From Devosia sp. YIM 151766 (lineage in GTDB: Bacteria > Pseudomonadota > Alphaproteobacteria > Rhizobiales > Devosiaceae), in assembly GCF_030285925.1 (NCBI RefSeq), contig NZ_CP127251.1, positions 2,837,001 to 2,901,000 of the forward strand: DNA of 64,000 nt, read 5' to 3'. Below, one piece after another: positions 44,560-54,227 of this stretch. The notes beneath the pieces were generated by a model. It was not told where the DNA came from. It ran no database searches and saw only the letters and a list, made by a program, of their open reading frames with translations. The position numbers were made by a program, and so were the translations under genes. Numbering within the stretch: the stretch's first letter is position 1; the number at the start of each line of letters is the position of its first letter.

Positions 44560-45675
44560 ATGGCGATTGACGAACTGAAGCTGGACGGACAAATCCGTCC
44601 CCTGCCCAATGATCTGGCACGGGAGGAGGCCTTTCTCCCCGTTCACGTCGCCCAGTCGCATGCCTCCTTCCTTCTGGCGCTCGGCAATGGCGATCTTGGC
44701 TGCACCTGGTTTGCCGGCACCGAAGAGGGCAAGCCGGATGTCTCCATCTACTTCTCGCGTCTGCCAGCCGGCTCGGACACCTGGACACCGGAAATCAAGA
44801 TTTCGGACGATCCCGGACGGTCCGAACAAAACCCGATCCTCTTCGAGACCCCATCAGGCGATCTATGGCTGCTCTACACCGCCCAGCTCTATGGCGGGCA
44901 GGACACAGCAATCGTGCGCCGCCGCATTTCCCGCGATGGCGGGCTGACCTGGGAGCCGATCGAGGTCCTGTTCGACGAACCCGGCACTTTCATTCGCCAG
45001 GGCATTGTCGCGCTATCGAGCGGCGAGTGGATTTTGCCCATTTTTCATTGCCTGCCGACGCCCGGCGAAGAATGGCACGGCCAGAACGACGTAAGCGCCG
45101 TAAAGATCACGACGGATGGCGGCGCCACCTGGACCGAGCATGCCGTGCCCGACAGTAAGGGCGCCGTGCATATGAACATCATCGAGCGCCAGGACGGCAC
45201 ATTGCTGGCGCTCTATCGCAGCCGCTACGCCGACAATATCCTGGCCTCGACCTCTGCCGATAAGGGCCGCACCTGGACCGCACCGGCGCCGACCGATCTG
45301 CCCAACAACAATTCGTCCATCCAGTGCCATAAGCTGGCCGATGGCACCCTGGCCCTCGTGTTCAACAATATTGCGGCCACCGACGCCGTGCGAGCCGAAG
45401 CCCAGGGCAAGCCGATCTGGGGTGTGCCGCGCACCCCGCTCTCCATTGCCCTTTCTTCCGATGAGGGGCGCACCTGGCCGCATATTCGCGATATCGAACT
45501 AGCGCCGAACTCGCCGCCCGACCTCAACCTCGACAAACCCGACCGCCGCGCGCGAGAACTGTCCTATCCCACAGTGACAGGCGATGCCGACGGGCGCATC
45601 AATGTCGCCTTCACCTATTTCCGCAAGGCCATCAAGTTCGTGCGGTTCCGACCCGAATGGGTCAAGGGCGCCTGA
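44560..45675 (+). CDS. Sialidase-fold (BNR/Asp-box) protein
   Basis: 371 residues of a six-bladed propeller with four Asp-box repeats: [24 protein letters not shown] and SSDEGRTW. It matches the BNR-repeat exo-sialidase-like family. No signal peptide, so it acts in the cytoplasm on an imported glycoside; related proteins include rhamnosidases and other hydrolases, so sialic acid is not proven. The ATG at 44560 follows GGAGGAAGAA and is preferred to ATG 44545. First gene of a four-gene operon (PdxA2, DapA-like, MGH1-like). Confidence 0.78.
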   Translation: MAIDELKLDGQIRPLPNDLAREEAFLPVHVAQSHASFLLALGNGDLGCTWFAGTEEGKPDVSIYFSRLPAGSDTWTPEIKISDDPGRSEQNPILFETPSGDLWLLYTAQLYGGQDTAIVRRRISRDGGLTWEPIEVLFDEPGTFIRQGIVALSSGEWILPIFHCLPTPGEEWHGQNDVSAVKITTDGGATWTEHAVPDSKGAVHMNIIERQDGTLLALYRSRYADNILASTSADKGRTWTAPAPTDLPNNNSSIQCHKLADGTLALVFNNIAATDAVRAEAQGKPIWGVPRTPLSIALSSDEGRTWPHIRDIELAPNSPPDLNLDKPDRRARELSYPTVTGDADGRINVAFTYFRKAIKFVRFRPEWVKGA

Positions 45676-45698
45676 GGCGTCGACGAGGAGACTGTCCA

Positions 45699-46691
45699 AT
45701 GGCGCTTTCTGCCACCAGACCCATTGCCATCACCATGGGTGATCCGGCCGGCGTGGGCGCTGAAGTCATCGTCAAGGCAGCGGCCGAATTGTCGGCCGCC
45801 GACCGCGAACAACTCGTCGTCGTCGGCTCTGCCGAAACGCTGGAACGCGCCATCGCGACCACCGGCGTCAAGCTTCGTCTTTCCGGCGAAACGACTGGCG
45901 GCGACATCCTGCGGCTCGACCATGTGGACGTGCCAGGCATGCCCCTGCCTTTCGGCAAGCTTGATTCTGTCGGTGGCGAAGCCAGTTATCGCTTTATCGC
46001 TCGCGCCGTCGACCTCGCTCAGTCTGGAGCGGTCGCCGGAATCGTGACAGCGCCCATCAACAAAGAAGCGCTGAATCTGGCCGGACATCACTATGACGGC
46101 CATACTGGCATGCTGGCCCATCTCACCGGCTCACGCGCCTCGTTCATGCTGCTGGCCTCCGAAAAGCTCAAAGTCATTCACGTCTCGACCCATGTCTCGC
46201 TGCGCGACGCCATCGGTCGTGCTACGCCAGAGCGCATTCTCGAGACCATCCGCACCGGCCATGCCCATCTCAAGCGTATGGGCTATGCAAATCCGCGCAT
46301 CGCCGTGGCCGGCATCAATCCCCATTGCGGCGAGAACGGCCTTTTCGGCCGCGAAGATGATCTGCAGGTCGCGCCGGCCGTCAAAATGGCCCAAGCCGAA
46401 GGCATCGACGTCGCCGGCCCGATCTCGGCCGACACGCTCTACTATCGCGCCTATTCGGGCGACTTCGATCTCGTCGTCGCCCAATATCACGATCAGGGCC
46501 ATATCCCGATCAAGCTCGTGGCCTTTGACACCGCGGTCAACGTTTCGCTCGGCCTGCCCATCGACCGCACCTCGGTCGATCACGGGACGGCTTTCGATCT
46601 CGCCGGTACCGGCAAGGCCAAGCATGTCAACATGCTGGCCGCCATCGCTTATGCCCGCAAACTTGCTGCCAATCAGGACATTGCCAAATGA
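45699..46691 (+). CDS. pdxA2: PdxA family dehydrogenase (4-phospho-acid-sugar type, PdxA2-like)
   Basis: 330 residues. [13 protein letters not shown] opens the protein; metal-binding His residues lie in [20 protein letters not shown] and [21 protein letters not shown] is the substrate loop. Members oxidatively decarboxylate 4-phospho-hydroxythreonine (PdxA) or, in catabolic loci with a DUF1537 kinase, 4-phospho-D-threonate or erythronate (PdxA2). A DUF1537 kinase is encoded at 37770, so the catabolic role is favoured, yielding dihydroxyacetone phosphate. It overlaps the next gene by 4 bases. Confidence 0.85.
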   Translation: MALSATRPIAITMGDPAGVGAEVIVKAAAELSAADREQLVVVGSAETLERAIATTGVKLRLSGETTGGDILRLDHVDVPGMPLPFGKLDSVGGEASYRFIARAVDLAQSGAVAGIVTAPINKEALNLAGHHYDGHTGMLAHLTGSRASFMLLASEKLKVIHVSTHVSLRDAIGRATPERILETIRTGHAHLKRMGYANPRIAVAGINPHCGENGLFGREDDLQVAPAVKMAQAEGIDVAGPISADTLYYRAYSGDFDLVVAQYHDQGHIPIKLVAFDTAVNVSLGLPIDRTSVDHGTAFDLAGTGKAKHVNMLAAIAYARKLAANQDIAK

Positions 46692-47599
46692 GCATTCAAG
46701 GTGTTTTCAGCGCCGCCGCCACGCCGCTCAATACCGATCTGACGCCCGACCACGCCGCCCTCGCGGCCCATTGTCGTCAACTCCTCGACGATGGCTGCCA
46801 CGGCATTGCCATGCTCGGTTCGACCGGCGAAGCCAATTCCTTCTCTCAGGATGAACGCCGCGCCATGCTCGAGGCCGTTGTCAAATCCGGCATTGCGCCC
46901 GACGCGCTCCTGCCCGGCACCGGCCTCTGCGCCCTGCCCGAAACCATCGCCCTGACGCGCCATGCCCTCTCGCTCGGCGTCACTAAGGTCGTCATGCTGC
47001 CCCCCTTCTACTACAAGGGCGTCAGTGATCAGGGCCTGTTCGATGCCTATTGCCAGGTAATCGACGCCGTCGCCGACGATCGCCTTCGCATCGTGCTCTA
47101 CCACATTCCCCCCATCTCGCAGGTTCCGCTTAGCCACGATCTCATCGTCCGGCTCTGTGAGCGCTATCCGGACACGATTGCCGGTGTCAAAGATTCCGGC
47201 GGCCAGCTCGACCACATGGTCAGCCTGGCCAAAACCTTCCCGCAGCTTGCCATTCTCGCCGGCGCCGATCCTTTCCTGCTGCCGCTGATGCAGCAAGGCG
47301 GTTCGGGCTGTATCACCGCGACATCCAATCTCGCAGCCAGCCAGCTCCGCATGGTCTTCGAGAACCATTCCGACGCCAGCGCGGCCGACGAAGTGCAAGC
47401 CGCGCAGGCCCGAATCGTCGCCCTGCGCGAAGCCAGCAACAGCTTTGCCCAAATCCCCACCATCAAGGCCATGGTGGCGCGGCGCTACAATGCCCCCGGC
47501 TGGCGCCGCATGCGCCCGCCGCTCGTCTCGCTCACCGACGAGCAGGCCAGCCAGCTCAAGAACGTGCTTGACCGCATCGATCTGGACCATCCGGCATGA
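46688..47599 (+). CDS. Dihydrodipicolinate synthase/N-acetylneuraminate lyase family aldolase
   Basis: 303 residues of the class I pyruvate-dependent aldolase family: GSTGE (44-48), Tyr138 in LYHIPP and Schiff-base Lys168 in AGVKDSGG are all in place. It would cleave or dehydrate a 2-keto-3-deoxy sugar acid, possibly from the product of the neighbouring hydrolases. Its start overlaps pdxA2 by 4 bases and its stop overlaps the glycosidase start by 4 bases. Confidence 0.87.
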   Translation: MSIQGVFSAAATPLNTDLTPDHAALAAHCRQLLDDGCHGIAMLGSTGEANSFSQDERRAMLEAVVKSGIAPDALLPGTGLCALPETIALTRHALSLGVTKVVMLPPFYYKGVSDQGLFDAYCQVIDAVADDRLRIVLYHIPPISQVPLSHDLIVRLCERYPDTIAGVKDSGGQLDHMVSLAKTFPQLAILAGADPFLLPLMQQGGSGCITATSNLAASQLRMVFENHSDASAADEVQAAQARIVALREASNSFAQIPTIKAMVARRYNAPGWRRMRPPLVSLTDEQASQLKNVLDRIDLDHPA

Positions 47600-49659
47600 T
47601 GCGCATTGACGAACTGCTGCGCACCGGTCGCCGCGGCCTGCGCACCCGGCCGGGCAGCTTGCTGCTGGGCCCGACTGGCGCGCGCCTCTGGGCCGAAATG
47701 CTCAACGATCGTCCCGGCTTTTCCGGCGCGATCGACTTCATCCACAAAATCAATATCCCGCTGCTTTTCGGCATCAACCACGATCGCCCGCAGCCGCCCC
47801 TTCCCTCCGAGGTCGAGTGGCGTCCCAGCCATCTCACGACGCGCAGCCAGTTCGGCACCCTGAGCCTCGAAGAGCGCCGCTACGTCACCTGGGAAGACCA
47901 GGCCGTTTCGACCCAGCGCTGGCACAATGGCGGCACCGCGCCGACCATGCTGAAACTATGCATCGACCCTGATTGGGTCGATCTCCACGGCGACACCGCC
48001 ATCGGTGAGCGCCGCATCGATGCCCATGACTTTACCCTGCGGGCCGTTATCGGCACGAGCCACCCCGAACTCTGGTCCGGCCTCACTCTTTTGCCCGGAG
48101 AATCCGTCGATTTCGTCGTCGCCGCCGCCGTCGGTCTTACCGATCAGGACACTTTGGCGCAAATGATCGGCAATATTGCCGATTTGATCAAGCAGCCCGC
48201 AAGCACGCTGGTCGCAAAACAGGTGGACGATTACCAATCCTTTTTCGACGCCATACCCCGGTTGACCAGCAGCAGCCCGGTCCTTGACCGGCTCTATGCC
48301 TATCGCTGGTTCCTGCTGCGCCACAACCTCGCCCGCCCCGGTCGCGGTCCACTCGACGGCACCTTCTTCTATGAAGGGCGCTCCCACAAAATGACGAAAA
48401 CCCCATGGAACCCAGAGGGTTGGGAGTTCAGCAAGCTCATACCGCTCTCGACGCCCATGCATCTGATCGAGGCGCGTTGGCACCACGATCAGGGCCTCGG
48501 CACCGGCGTCTTCCCTCTGCTCGCTGCCACCCAGCGCCCCGATGGCCAGTTTGACGCTCGCACCCTCACCAAAACCATCCACCCCTATGCCAATTTCATG
48601 GGCTGGGCCAGCTACCAATATGCCCTGACACAAGGTCTGAGCGACGCACTTCGCGATGCTATCACCGTGTTAAAAAAGCAGGTTTTGGGCGAATCCGAAT
48701 TCCTGGCCACCGGCGGCGACAACCTCCCCATCCAGCAGCGTCACCAACTGACCGGCAAGGAATACCAGCCCAGTTACTGGTATTTCCATGACTACCCGGA
48801 CGACCCGCTCGACCCCGCCACCTACACCCCCCTCAAGCGCGTCGATCGCGCCATCTACCAATATCTCAACGCCCGCGGCGTCGCCGGCCTCTGCCGCCTC
48901 GCTGGCGATGCGGAAGCAACAAGCTTCGACGCTTTGGCTGACGCCATTGCCGAGAATGTGCTGTCCAAACAATGGGATGCGGAGACGGGCTTCTTCTACG
49001 ACCTGCATCACCAGACCGACGAAAAGGCCATGGTCCGCAACGTTGTGGGCTTCTATCCCTATTGGGCCGAGATCACCGACGAGACCCATCTGCCCGGTCT
49101 GCTCGACGCCTTGGGCCCCCGCCATTTCGATACCCCCGCCCCCCTGCCCTCCGTCTCCCCCGAATGCCCGGTCTTCCAGCCCGGCGGCAGCTGGAAAGGC
49201 CGCTTCCTCAAGGGCCGTAACGGCTGCATGTGGGACGGCCCGACCTGGCCCTATACCAACAGCATCGCCATCGATGGATTAGGCAAGATTTCGCAGCAAA
49301 ACGGCCACGCCTACGACGAGCTATATGCCCACTTCTTCTGGAAATATGCGATGCTGCATGGACCTCAATGTGATCGCCAGACGCCCTATCTCGTTGAGCA
49401 TTATGATAGCATGACCGGCGAGCCGATCAGCGACGAACCCGATTATAACCATTCCTACCTGATCGACATCATCATCCGCCAGGTCGTCGGCCTCGACATC
49501 GCAGAAGATGGCCAAGTCACCGCAAATCCGATCAATATCGGCCTCGACCACTTCACCCTGGAGAACGTCCAGATAAACGGCCAATACGTGACGGTTTATT
49601 TTCACAAAGCTACCGGCGTCGAAATAACGACAGTCAGCTCGCCCCAGCCAAAATCTTGA
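47596..49659 (+). CDS. MGH1-like glycoside hydrolase, (alpha/alpha)6 barrel
   Basis: 687 residues. After an N-terminal beta domain, the C-terminal half has helical-barrel text of the MGH1/GH63/GH37 clan (WNPEGWEFSKLIPLSTPMH, CMWDGPTWPYTNSI, EHYDSMTGEPISDEPDYNHSY). No signal peptide, so an intracellular glycosidase acting on an imported oligosaccharide or glycosylated acid. Start ATGATG at 47596 or 47599. It shares a junction with the aldolase stop and ends the operon. Confidence 0.8.
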   Translation: MMRIDELLRTGRRGLRTRPGSLLLGPTGARLWAEMLNDRPGFSGAIDFIHKINIPLLFGINHDRPQPPLPSEVEWRPSHLTTRSQFGTLSLEERRYVTWEDQAVSTQRWHNGGTAPTMLKLCIDPDWVDLHGDTAIGERRIDAHDFTLRAVIGTSHPELWSGLTLLPGESVDFVVAAAVGLTDQDTLAQMIGNIADLIKQPASTLVAKQVDDYQSFFDAIPRLTSSSPVLDRLYAYRWFLLRHNLARPGRGPLDGTFFYEGRSHKMTKTPWNPEGWEFSKLIPLSTPMHLIEARWHHDQGLGTGVFPLLAATQRPDGQFDARTLTKTIHPYANFMGWASYQYALTQGLSDALRDAITVLKKQVLGESEFLATGGDNLPIQQRHQLTGKEYQPSYWYFHDYPDDPLDPATYTPLKRVDRAIYQYLNARGVAGLCRLAGDAEATSFDALADAIAENVLSKQWDAETGFFYDLHHQTDEKAMVRNVVGFYPYWAEITDETHLPGLLDALGPRHFDTPAPLPSVSPECPVFQPGGSWKGRFLKGRNGCMWDGPTWPYTNSIAIDGLGKISQQNGHAYDELYAHFFWKYAMLHGPQCDRQTPYLVEHYDSMTGEPISDEPDYNHSYLIDIIIRQVVGLDIAEDGQVTANPINIGLDHFTLENVQINGQYVTVYFHKATGVEITTVSSPQPKS

Positions 49660-49673
49660 AAACATAACGCGGC

Positions 49674-49904
49674 ATTGATCCGCGCGGCGCGGGTCAGGTC
49701 GCCGATACCTTCAGACAGGGTCTTCCCCTCTTCGCGGCTCAGCCGAGCGCGACCATGCGGGGAACGCCGCCGTGGCAGCGGCGACGGCCTGCTTGGTTTC
49801 ATCGGCAGTGGCGCGGGCATAGCCCTCACAACTTCGGACATGTTGGATGGGTTGGTGTCCTCAACGCCATCCGAGCCGACCCAGTCCGCCGGTGACGGTT
49901 TTTA
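49674..49904 (-). pseudogene. Aldehyde dehydrogenase remnant (ketoglutarate-semialdehyde type)
   Basis: Reading the minus strand from about 49883, one frame gives DWVGSDGVEDTNPSNMSEVV, then a frameshift gives GYARATADETKQAVAAATAA followed by FPAWSRSA, and after a gap the first frame resumes with LSREEGKTLSEGIGDLTRAA. These three pieces line up in order with the N-terminal part of NAD(P)-dependent aldehyde dehydrogenases of the alpha-ketoglutarate-semialdehyde group. At least one frameshift, an internal deletion (about 20-30 residues) and loss of the catalytic domain make it a clear relic of a sugar-acid pathway gene. Confidence 0.75.
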
Positions 49905-49920
49905 TGCCGCCCGGTCAGGT

Positions 49921-50214
49921 TCAGCTCTTCCAGGCAACACGGTGGAAGGGCACAATCTCGATGTCGCCCCAGACCTGCTGGCTCGCATAGACTTCTTCGG
50001 CCAGATAGGCGTCAAGCCCCGACCGGTCGGGAAATTCGCAAAGCACGATGGAGCCCACCATATTGTCCGCCTCATCGAGCATGGCGCCGCCGTCGACGAT
50101 GGTGCCCTCGGCTTTCATGGCATGGATCTTTTCCAGGTGCGCCTCGCGGTTGGCCAGACGCTTGTCCAGCGTGCCCGGCGCGGTGTTATCGCGGGCAATG
50201 ATGGCGAAATACAT
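49921..50214 (-). CDS. YCII-domain (YciI family) protein
   Basis: 97 residues starting MYFAIIARDNTAPGTLDKRL, with the YCII-domain His (HLEKIHAMKAEG) and Asp (FPDRSGLDAYLAEEVY) pattern. Small dimeric enzymes or accessory proteins of this family often accompany sugar or aromatic catabolism. It follows the ABC ATPase by 11 bases and is the last gene of the long minus-strand run. A longer frame upstream overlaps the ATPase and is rejected. Confidence 0.85.
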   Translation of the reverse strand: MYFAIIARDNTAPGTLDKRLANREAHLEKIHAMKAEGTIVDGGAMLDEADNMVGSIVLCEFPDRSGLDAYLAEEVYASQQVWGDIEIVPFHRVAWKS

Positions 50215-50225
50215 CGGTCTCGTCC

Positions 50226-50960
50226 TTAGGCGTCCGTGGCTTCGGAAATGAACTCGCCCAGTTCCTTGGTCTGGGGCGTGCGCAGGATGTCGGAGGTGCC
50301 CATCTCGTGGACGCGCCCGTCGCGCATATAGATCACCTTGTCGGCGACCCGGCGGGCGAAGGACATTTCGTGGGTCACCAGAACCATGGTCATGCCCTCG
50401 GCGGCGAGCTCTTCCATCACCCGCAGCACTTCCCCCGTCAGTTGCGGGTCGAGCGCCGAGGTTACCTCGTCGAACAGCATCAGCTTGGGCTCCATGGCGA
50501 GGCCCCGGGCGATGGCGACGCGCTGCTGCTGGCCGCCGGACAATTGCTCGGGATAGGCGGCGAGCTTGTCCAGCATCCCGACCTTGCGCAGCACATTGGC
50601 GGCCCTCTCGCGCGCCTCTGCCCGGCCGATGCGGCGCACCAGCCGCAGCGCCAGCGTCACGTTCTGCTCCACAGTCAGATGCGGATAAAGATTGTAGCTC
50701 TGGAACACGATGCCGACATCGCGCCGCAGCGCCCGCAGATCGAGATTGGGCGTATCGAGCCGGTGCCCGCACACTTCCAGCGTGCCGGCCTGAATGGTTT
50801 CGAGCCGGTCCATGCAGCGCAGCGCCGTGCTCTTGCCCGAGCCGCTCTGGCCGATAATGGCGGCTACTTCGCCCTTGTCCACCGAGAAGGTCACACCCTT
50901 GAGCACCTCTACCCGGCCATAGCTTTTATGCACCTCCACCATATCAACGATTGGCGACAT
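50226..50960 (-). CDS. Polar amino-acid-type ABC ATPase
   Basis: 244 residues: Walker A GQSGSGKST, Q-loop FQSYNLYPHLT, signature LSGGQQQR, Walker B LMLFDEVTSALD, H-loop VTHEMSFARRV, as in HisP/GlnQ. The ATG at 50960 has AAGGAAG upstream and overlaps the permease by 17 bases. Confidence 0.92.
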   Translation of the reverse strand: MSPIVDMVEVHKSYGRVEVLKGVTFSVDKGEVAAIIGQSGSGKSTALRCMDRLETIQAGTLEVCGHRLDTPNLDLRALRRDVGIVFQSYNLYPHLTVEQNVTLALRLVRRIGRAEARERAANVLRKVGMLDKLAAYPEQLSGGQQQRVAIARGLAMEPKLMLFDEVTSALDPQLTGEVLRVMEELAAEGMTMVLVTHEMSFARRVADKVIYMRDGRVHEMGTSDILRTPQTKELGEFISEATDA

Positions 50961-51591
50961 TGAACTTCCTTTCCAGAATGCGGCTCTGAACCGAAAGCGG
51001 GTAGCAGACGGCGAAATAGAGAATTGCGGCCAGCCCGAAATAGATGAAGGGCTGGAAGGTGGAATTGTTGATGATCTTGGCGTTGTAGGAGAGTTCGGCA
51101 TAACCAACGATCAGCGAGGCGATCGAGGTGTTCTTGACGATCTGCACCATGAAGCCGACCGTGGGCGGAATGGCGATGCGCATGGCCTGGGGCAGGATGA
51201 CGGCGCGCATGCGCTGCCATTTGCTCAAGCCCGCGCATTCCGCCGCTTCCCATTGCGGCCTTGGCACGGCCTCAAAGCATCCGCGCCAGATTTCACCCAG
51301 ATATGCGCTGGTATAGATCGACATGCCCGCGGTGGCGGCCCAGAGCGGCGTGGCCGAGGGCCAGCCCAGAATGTCGGGCCCGTAAAAGCACAGCCCCATC
51401 AAGACCAGCAGGGGAATGCCCTGCACGATCTGGATATAGCCCGAGGCGGCCCAGCGCACGCCCCTGGCCGAGGAGATGCGCGACAGCGCCACCACGAACC
51501 CCATCGCTCCGCCGATAAGGAAGGTCAGTAAGCTGAGAAACACCGTGTTCCACAGCCCCCACAACAGCGATTGAATGAAGATGATGTTCAT
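50944..51591 (-). CDS. Polar amino-acid-type ABC permease (HisM-like)
   Basis: 215 residues with about five membrane segments and the His/Glu/Gln/Arg/opine EAA motif (QWEAAECAGLSKWQRMRAVILPQAMR). Forms a heterodimer with the permease encoded just upstream. Start ATG 51591, 13 bases after the other permease stop. Confidence 0.9.
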   Translation of the reverse strand: MNIIFIQSLLWGLWNTVFLSLLTFLIGGAMGFVVALSRISSARGVRWAASGYIQIVQGIPLLVLMGLCFYGPDILGWPSATPLWAATAGMSIYTSAYLGEIWRGCFEAVPRPQWEAAECAGLSKWQRMRAVILPQAMRIAIPPTVGFMVQIVKNTSIASLIVGYAELSYNAKIINNSTFQPFIYFGLAAILYFAVCYPLSVQSRILERKFNVANR

Positions 51592-51604
51592 GATGCGCGA
51601 TCCC

Positions 51605-52288
51605 CTAAAGAGGCGTTCCCAGCTTGCGCCGCCGGGGAAAGATAAGCTGGCCGAACAGGAAGAAGACGCCGCGCACCAGCACCGACAGCCCCAGGTAAAT
51701 GACGCCCAACACCACGAAAATCTCGAAATTGCGGAAGGTCGCACTCTGGATGCGGTTGGAGATGCCGAACAGCTCTTCCACCCCCACCGCCGACAGGATG
51801 CTCGATGCCAGCATGAGCAGTACATATTGGCTGGTCAGCGCCGGATAGACCCGCTCCAGCGCCGGGCGGATGATGATATGCAGATAGGTCTGCAACTTGG
51901 TCAGGCCCTGGCATTCGGCCGCTTCGAGCTGCCCCTTATTGATCGACTCGATGCCGGCCCGCACGATCTCGGTTGTATAGGCGCCGATATTGATGGTGAG
52001 CGCGATGGCCGCGCCCACGAAGATCGGTAGGCGGATGCCGATGCTGGCAATGCCGAAGATCAGGAAATAGGCCTGGATCAACAGCGGCGTATTGCGGATG
52101 AATTCCACATAGGCCGTCACCAGCATCTGCGCCCATTTGGGGCCGCCGGTGCGGATCACACCGCAGACGGCCCCGATGAGAACGCCCAGCACGGTAGTGA
52201 TCGCCGTCAGGCGCAGGGTCACCCAGATGCCTTCGAGCAGCAGGGGCCAGTGCGCGAGCACCGCTGCAAAATTGAATGAATAGTTCAT
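51605..52288 (-). CDS. Polar amino-acid-type ABC permease (HisQ-like)
   Basis: 227 residues: helix LTAITTVLGVLIGAVCGVI, FIRNTPLLIQAYFLIFG, and the EAA loop (QLEAAECQGLTKLQTYLHIIIRPAL). First permease of the importer, 24 bases after the nearest binding-protein gene. Confidence 0.9.
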   Translation of the reverse strand: MNYSFNFAAVLAHWPLLLEGIWVTLRLTAITTVLGVLIGAVCGVIRTGGPKWAQMLVTAYVEFIRNTPLLIQAYFLIFGIASIGIRLPIFVGAAIALTINIGAYTTEIVRAGIESINKGQLEAAECQGLTKLQTYLHIIIRPALERVYPALTSQYVLLMLASSILSAVGVEELFGISNRIQSATFRNFEIFVVLGVIYLGLSVLVRGVFFLFGQLIFPRRRKLGTPL

Positions 52289-52312
52289 TTGCCCCTCCTG
52301 CCCTTTCGGCGG

Positions 52313-53113
52313 TTAGTGAAGGTTGGCCAGAATGTCGGCGGGCAATTCGGTGCCCTGGTAGCGCTCGTAGATTTCCCCGAGCTTGCCGTTCTGAAGGTTC
52401 TCGACCACCCAGCCATCGACATAGTCGCGCAGGTCCTGGTCTTCCTTGCGCAGCCCCACCCCGACGCGGAAATCGCGTAGCGCGATCTTGGGCTCCAGCT
52501 CCTTGGCCGGGTTGCGCTCATTGATCACGTCGAGCAGGGTCTGGGCCTGCGCCACCAGGTCGAGCTGGTTCGAGGCCACTGCGGTGATCGTGGTGGCCTC
52601 GTCCTCGAAGCGCACGATTTCCACATCCTCGGGCACGGTCGCGGTCAGGTCCGTGTCGTTGGTCGTGCCCCGGGTCACGGCGATGCGCAGCCCGTGCAGG
52701 TCGTCCACGCTCTTGATGTCCATGGATTTGGGCGCGGCGATGAAGGTGGCCGCACCCGAATAGGGCAGCGAGAAATCGATGGTCTGCTTGCGCTCATCGG
52801 TGATGCTGAGCGCCGACATGATGGCATCGGCCCGGTTGGAGAGCAGGAAGGGAATGCGGTTGGCGCCATTGGTGGGCACGATTTCGAGCTCCACCCCCAG
52901 CGATTCCGCCAGCAATTGCGCCGCCCCCACTTCCGAGCCGGCTGGCTCGAGGTTCTCGTCCTGATATGACCAGGGCGGCACGCTCAGATCGATGGCGATA
53001 CGAATCTTGCCCTCGGCGCGGATACGCTCCAGCGTTGTCTCTGCCTGGGCCTGCGCCGTCAGCGCCAGGCTCACGGTCAGCGCCAGGGCGGAAATGATCT
53101 TCAATAGCTTCAT
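52313..53113 (-). CDS. ABC substrate-binding protein, family 3 (copy A)
   Basis: 266 residues: Sec signal peptide (MKLLKIISALALTVSLALTAQAQA) and an SBP-3 body (GKIRIAIDLSVPPWSYQDENL, RADAIMSALSITDERKQTIDFSLPYS, LRIAVTRGTTNDTDL). Receptor of the adjacent polar-solute importer. It is a clear paralogue of the protein at 54228-55043, sharing the RG(T/S)TND loop. A GGAGGAGAC ribosome site decides the start. Confidence 0.9.
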   Translation of the reverse strand: MKLLKIISALALTVSLALTAQAQAETTLERIRAEGKIRIAIDLSVPPWSYQDENLEPAGSEVGAAQLLAESLGVELEIVPTNGANRIPFLLSNRADAIMSALSITDERKQTIDFSLPYSGAATFIAAPKSMDIKSVDDLHGLRIAVTRGTTNDTDLTATVPEDVEIVRFEDEATTITAVASNQLDLVAQAQTLLDVINERNPAKELEPKIALRDFRVGVGLRKEDQDLRDYVDGWVVENLQNGKLGEIYERYQGTELPADILANLH

Positions 53114-53149
53114 TGTCTCCTCCAAAAGAAGCTGTGGGAACAGGAAAAG

Positions 53150-54226
53150 TCAGGCCGCGTTTGGGAACGCGATGCCGGCCCTGTCGAAATAAGGCTTGAG
53201 CGGAACCAGGATTTCTTCCGCCAGGAACACGCCCTCGCGCGCCGCTTCATCCTGCCGGCGCCGGGCCTGGTCGCCGGGAATGCGCACCCGTTCCACCCCC
53301 GGACGCGGGGGATTTTCGCGGCAGCGATCGACCAGCCAGTCCATCTCGTCGGCAAAGACGCGTCGCCCGCCAAAGGCCGCCGGATCGATGACCTGCAAAA
53401 AAGTGTTCATCACCGTGCCGGACATTTGCTGGCGCCTTCCGGTGCCGCTGAGGCCCTGGGTCAGCGCCTCCACCAGCAGCGCCATGGCATAGCCCTTATG
53501 GCCATGATCCATGCCGCCCACCGGCATCAGCGTACCCTGCCCCTCGATCAGCACCTTGGGGTCGCATGTCGGCTGACCCTCTTCGTCCAGCAGCCATTCA
53601 TGTTCGTAAAGCCGGTCGGCCTGCGCCAATTGGGTCGAACGTTTCACCGTGGTGATCGAGCAGCTGATATCGAGCAGGATCGGGTCGGCCCCGGTGGGAA
53701 TGCCGGCGGCCAGCGGATTGGGGGTGAACACGCCGCGTGTGCCGCCAAAAGGAGCCACGCCCTGATGCGCCGGCCCCGAACAGGCCAGGATCGCCATCAG
53801 CCCCCGCTCGGTGATGCGGGGCAGATAGGTGGCGAGGGCCCCGGTATGATAGCCCTCCCCGATGGTCAGCGTCACCACGCCCTCGCGCTCAATCCTCTCC
53901 AGCGCCACATCGATGGCGCGGTTGATCAGCCAGGCCCCCGCCAGGCGCCGTCCGTTCCAGGCGACGCAGGCCGGTCGGTCCGAAATCACCTCATAGCTGC
54001 CCTCCAGATGCAGGGCCCCCGAGGCGATTTCGTCCAGATACCAGGGCGCGATGGCCAGCCCATGCGTGCTGTGCCCGATAGCATCGGCGGTAACCAGCGA
54101 ACTGGCCACGTCCTGCGCCATAGCTTCCTGCATGCCGGCCCCCATGAATAGCGCCGTGGTGGCATCGAGCAGCGCGGAATACGCAAAGCGCGCGCCGCCG
54201 GCTTTCGGATCGGGCAGCACGTTCAT
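53150..54226 (-). CDS. Ldh family oxidoreductase (malate/lactate/ureidoglycolate dehydrogenase type)
   Basis: 358 residues of the NAD(P)-dependent YlbC/ComC/AllD fold, unrelated to classical MDH/LDH. Family motifs: DAIGHSTHGLAIAPWYLDEI with the catalytic His (about residue 51), GVAPFGGTRGVFTPNPLAAGIP and MPVGGMDHGHKGYAMALLVEAL. It reduces or oxidises a 2-hydroxy/2-oxo acid or imino acid. It sits between two binding-protein genes, so the transported solute may be its substrate or precursor. Confidence 0.88.
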   Translation of the reverse strand: MNVLPDPKAGGARFAYSALLDATTALFMGAGMQEAMAQDVASSLVTADAIGHSTHGLAIAPWYLDEIASGALHLEGSYEVISDRPACVAWNGRRLAGAWLINRAIDVALERIEREGVVTLTIGEGYHTGALATYLPRITERGLMAILACSGPAHQGVAPFGGTRGVFTPNPLAAGIPTGADPILLDISCSITTVKRSTQLAQADRLYEHEWLLDEEGQPTCDPKVLIEGQGTLMPVGGMDHGHKGYAMALLVEALTQGLSGTGRRQQMSGTVMNTFLQVIDPAAFGGRRVFADEMDWLVDRCRENPPRPGVERVRIPGDQARRRQDEAAREGVFLAEEILVPLKPYFDRAGIAFPNAA

Positions 54227-54227
54227 G

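Noticed and set aside
44560..47599. Sialic-acid catabolism from the sialidase-fold plus NanA-like aldolase
   Set aside because: No NanK, NanE or NagB-type genes are present, the sialidase-fold protein lacks a signal peptide, and the DapA family covers many keto-acid aldolases.
49602..49841. 79-codon minus-strand frame as an intact small gene
   Set aside because: It is part of the frameshifted aldehyde-dehydrogenase relic rather than a gene of its own.
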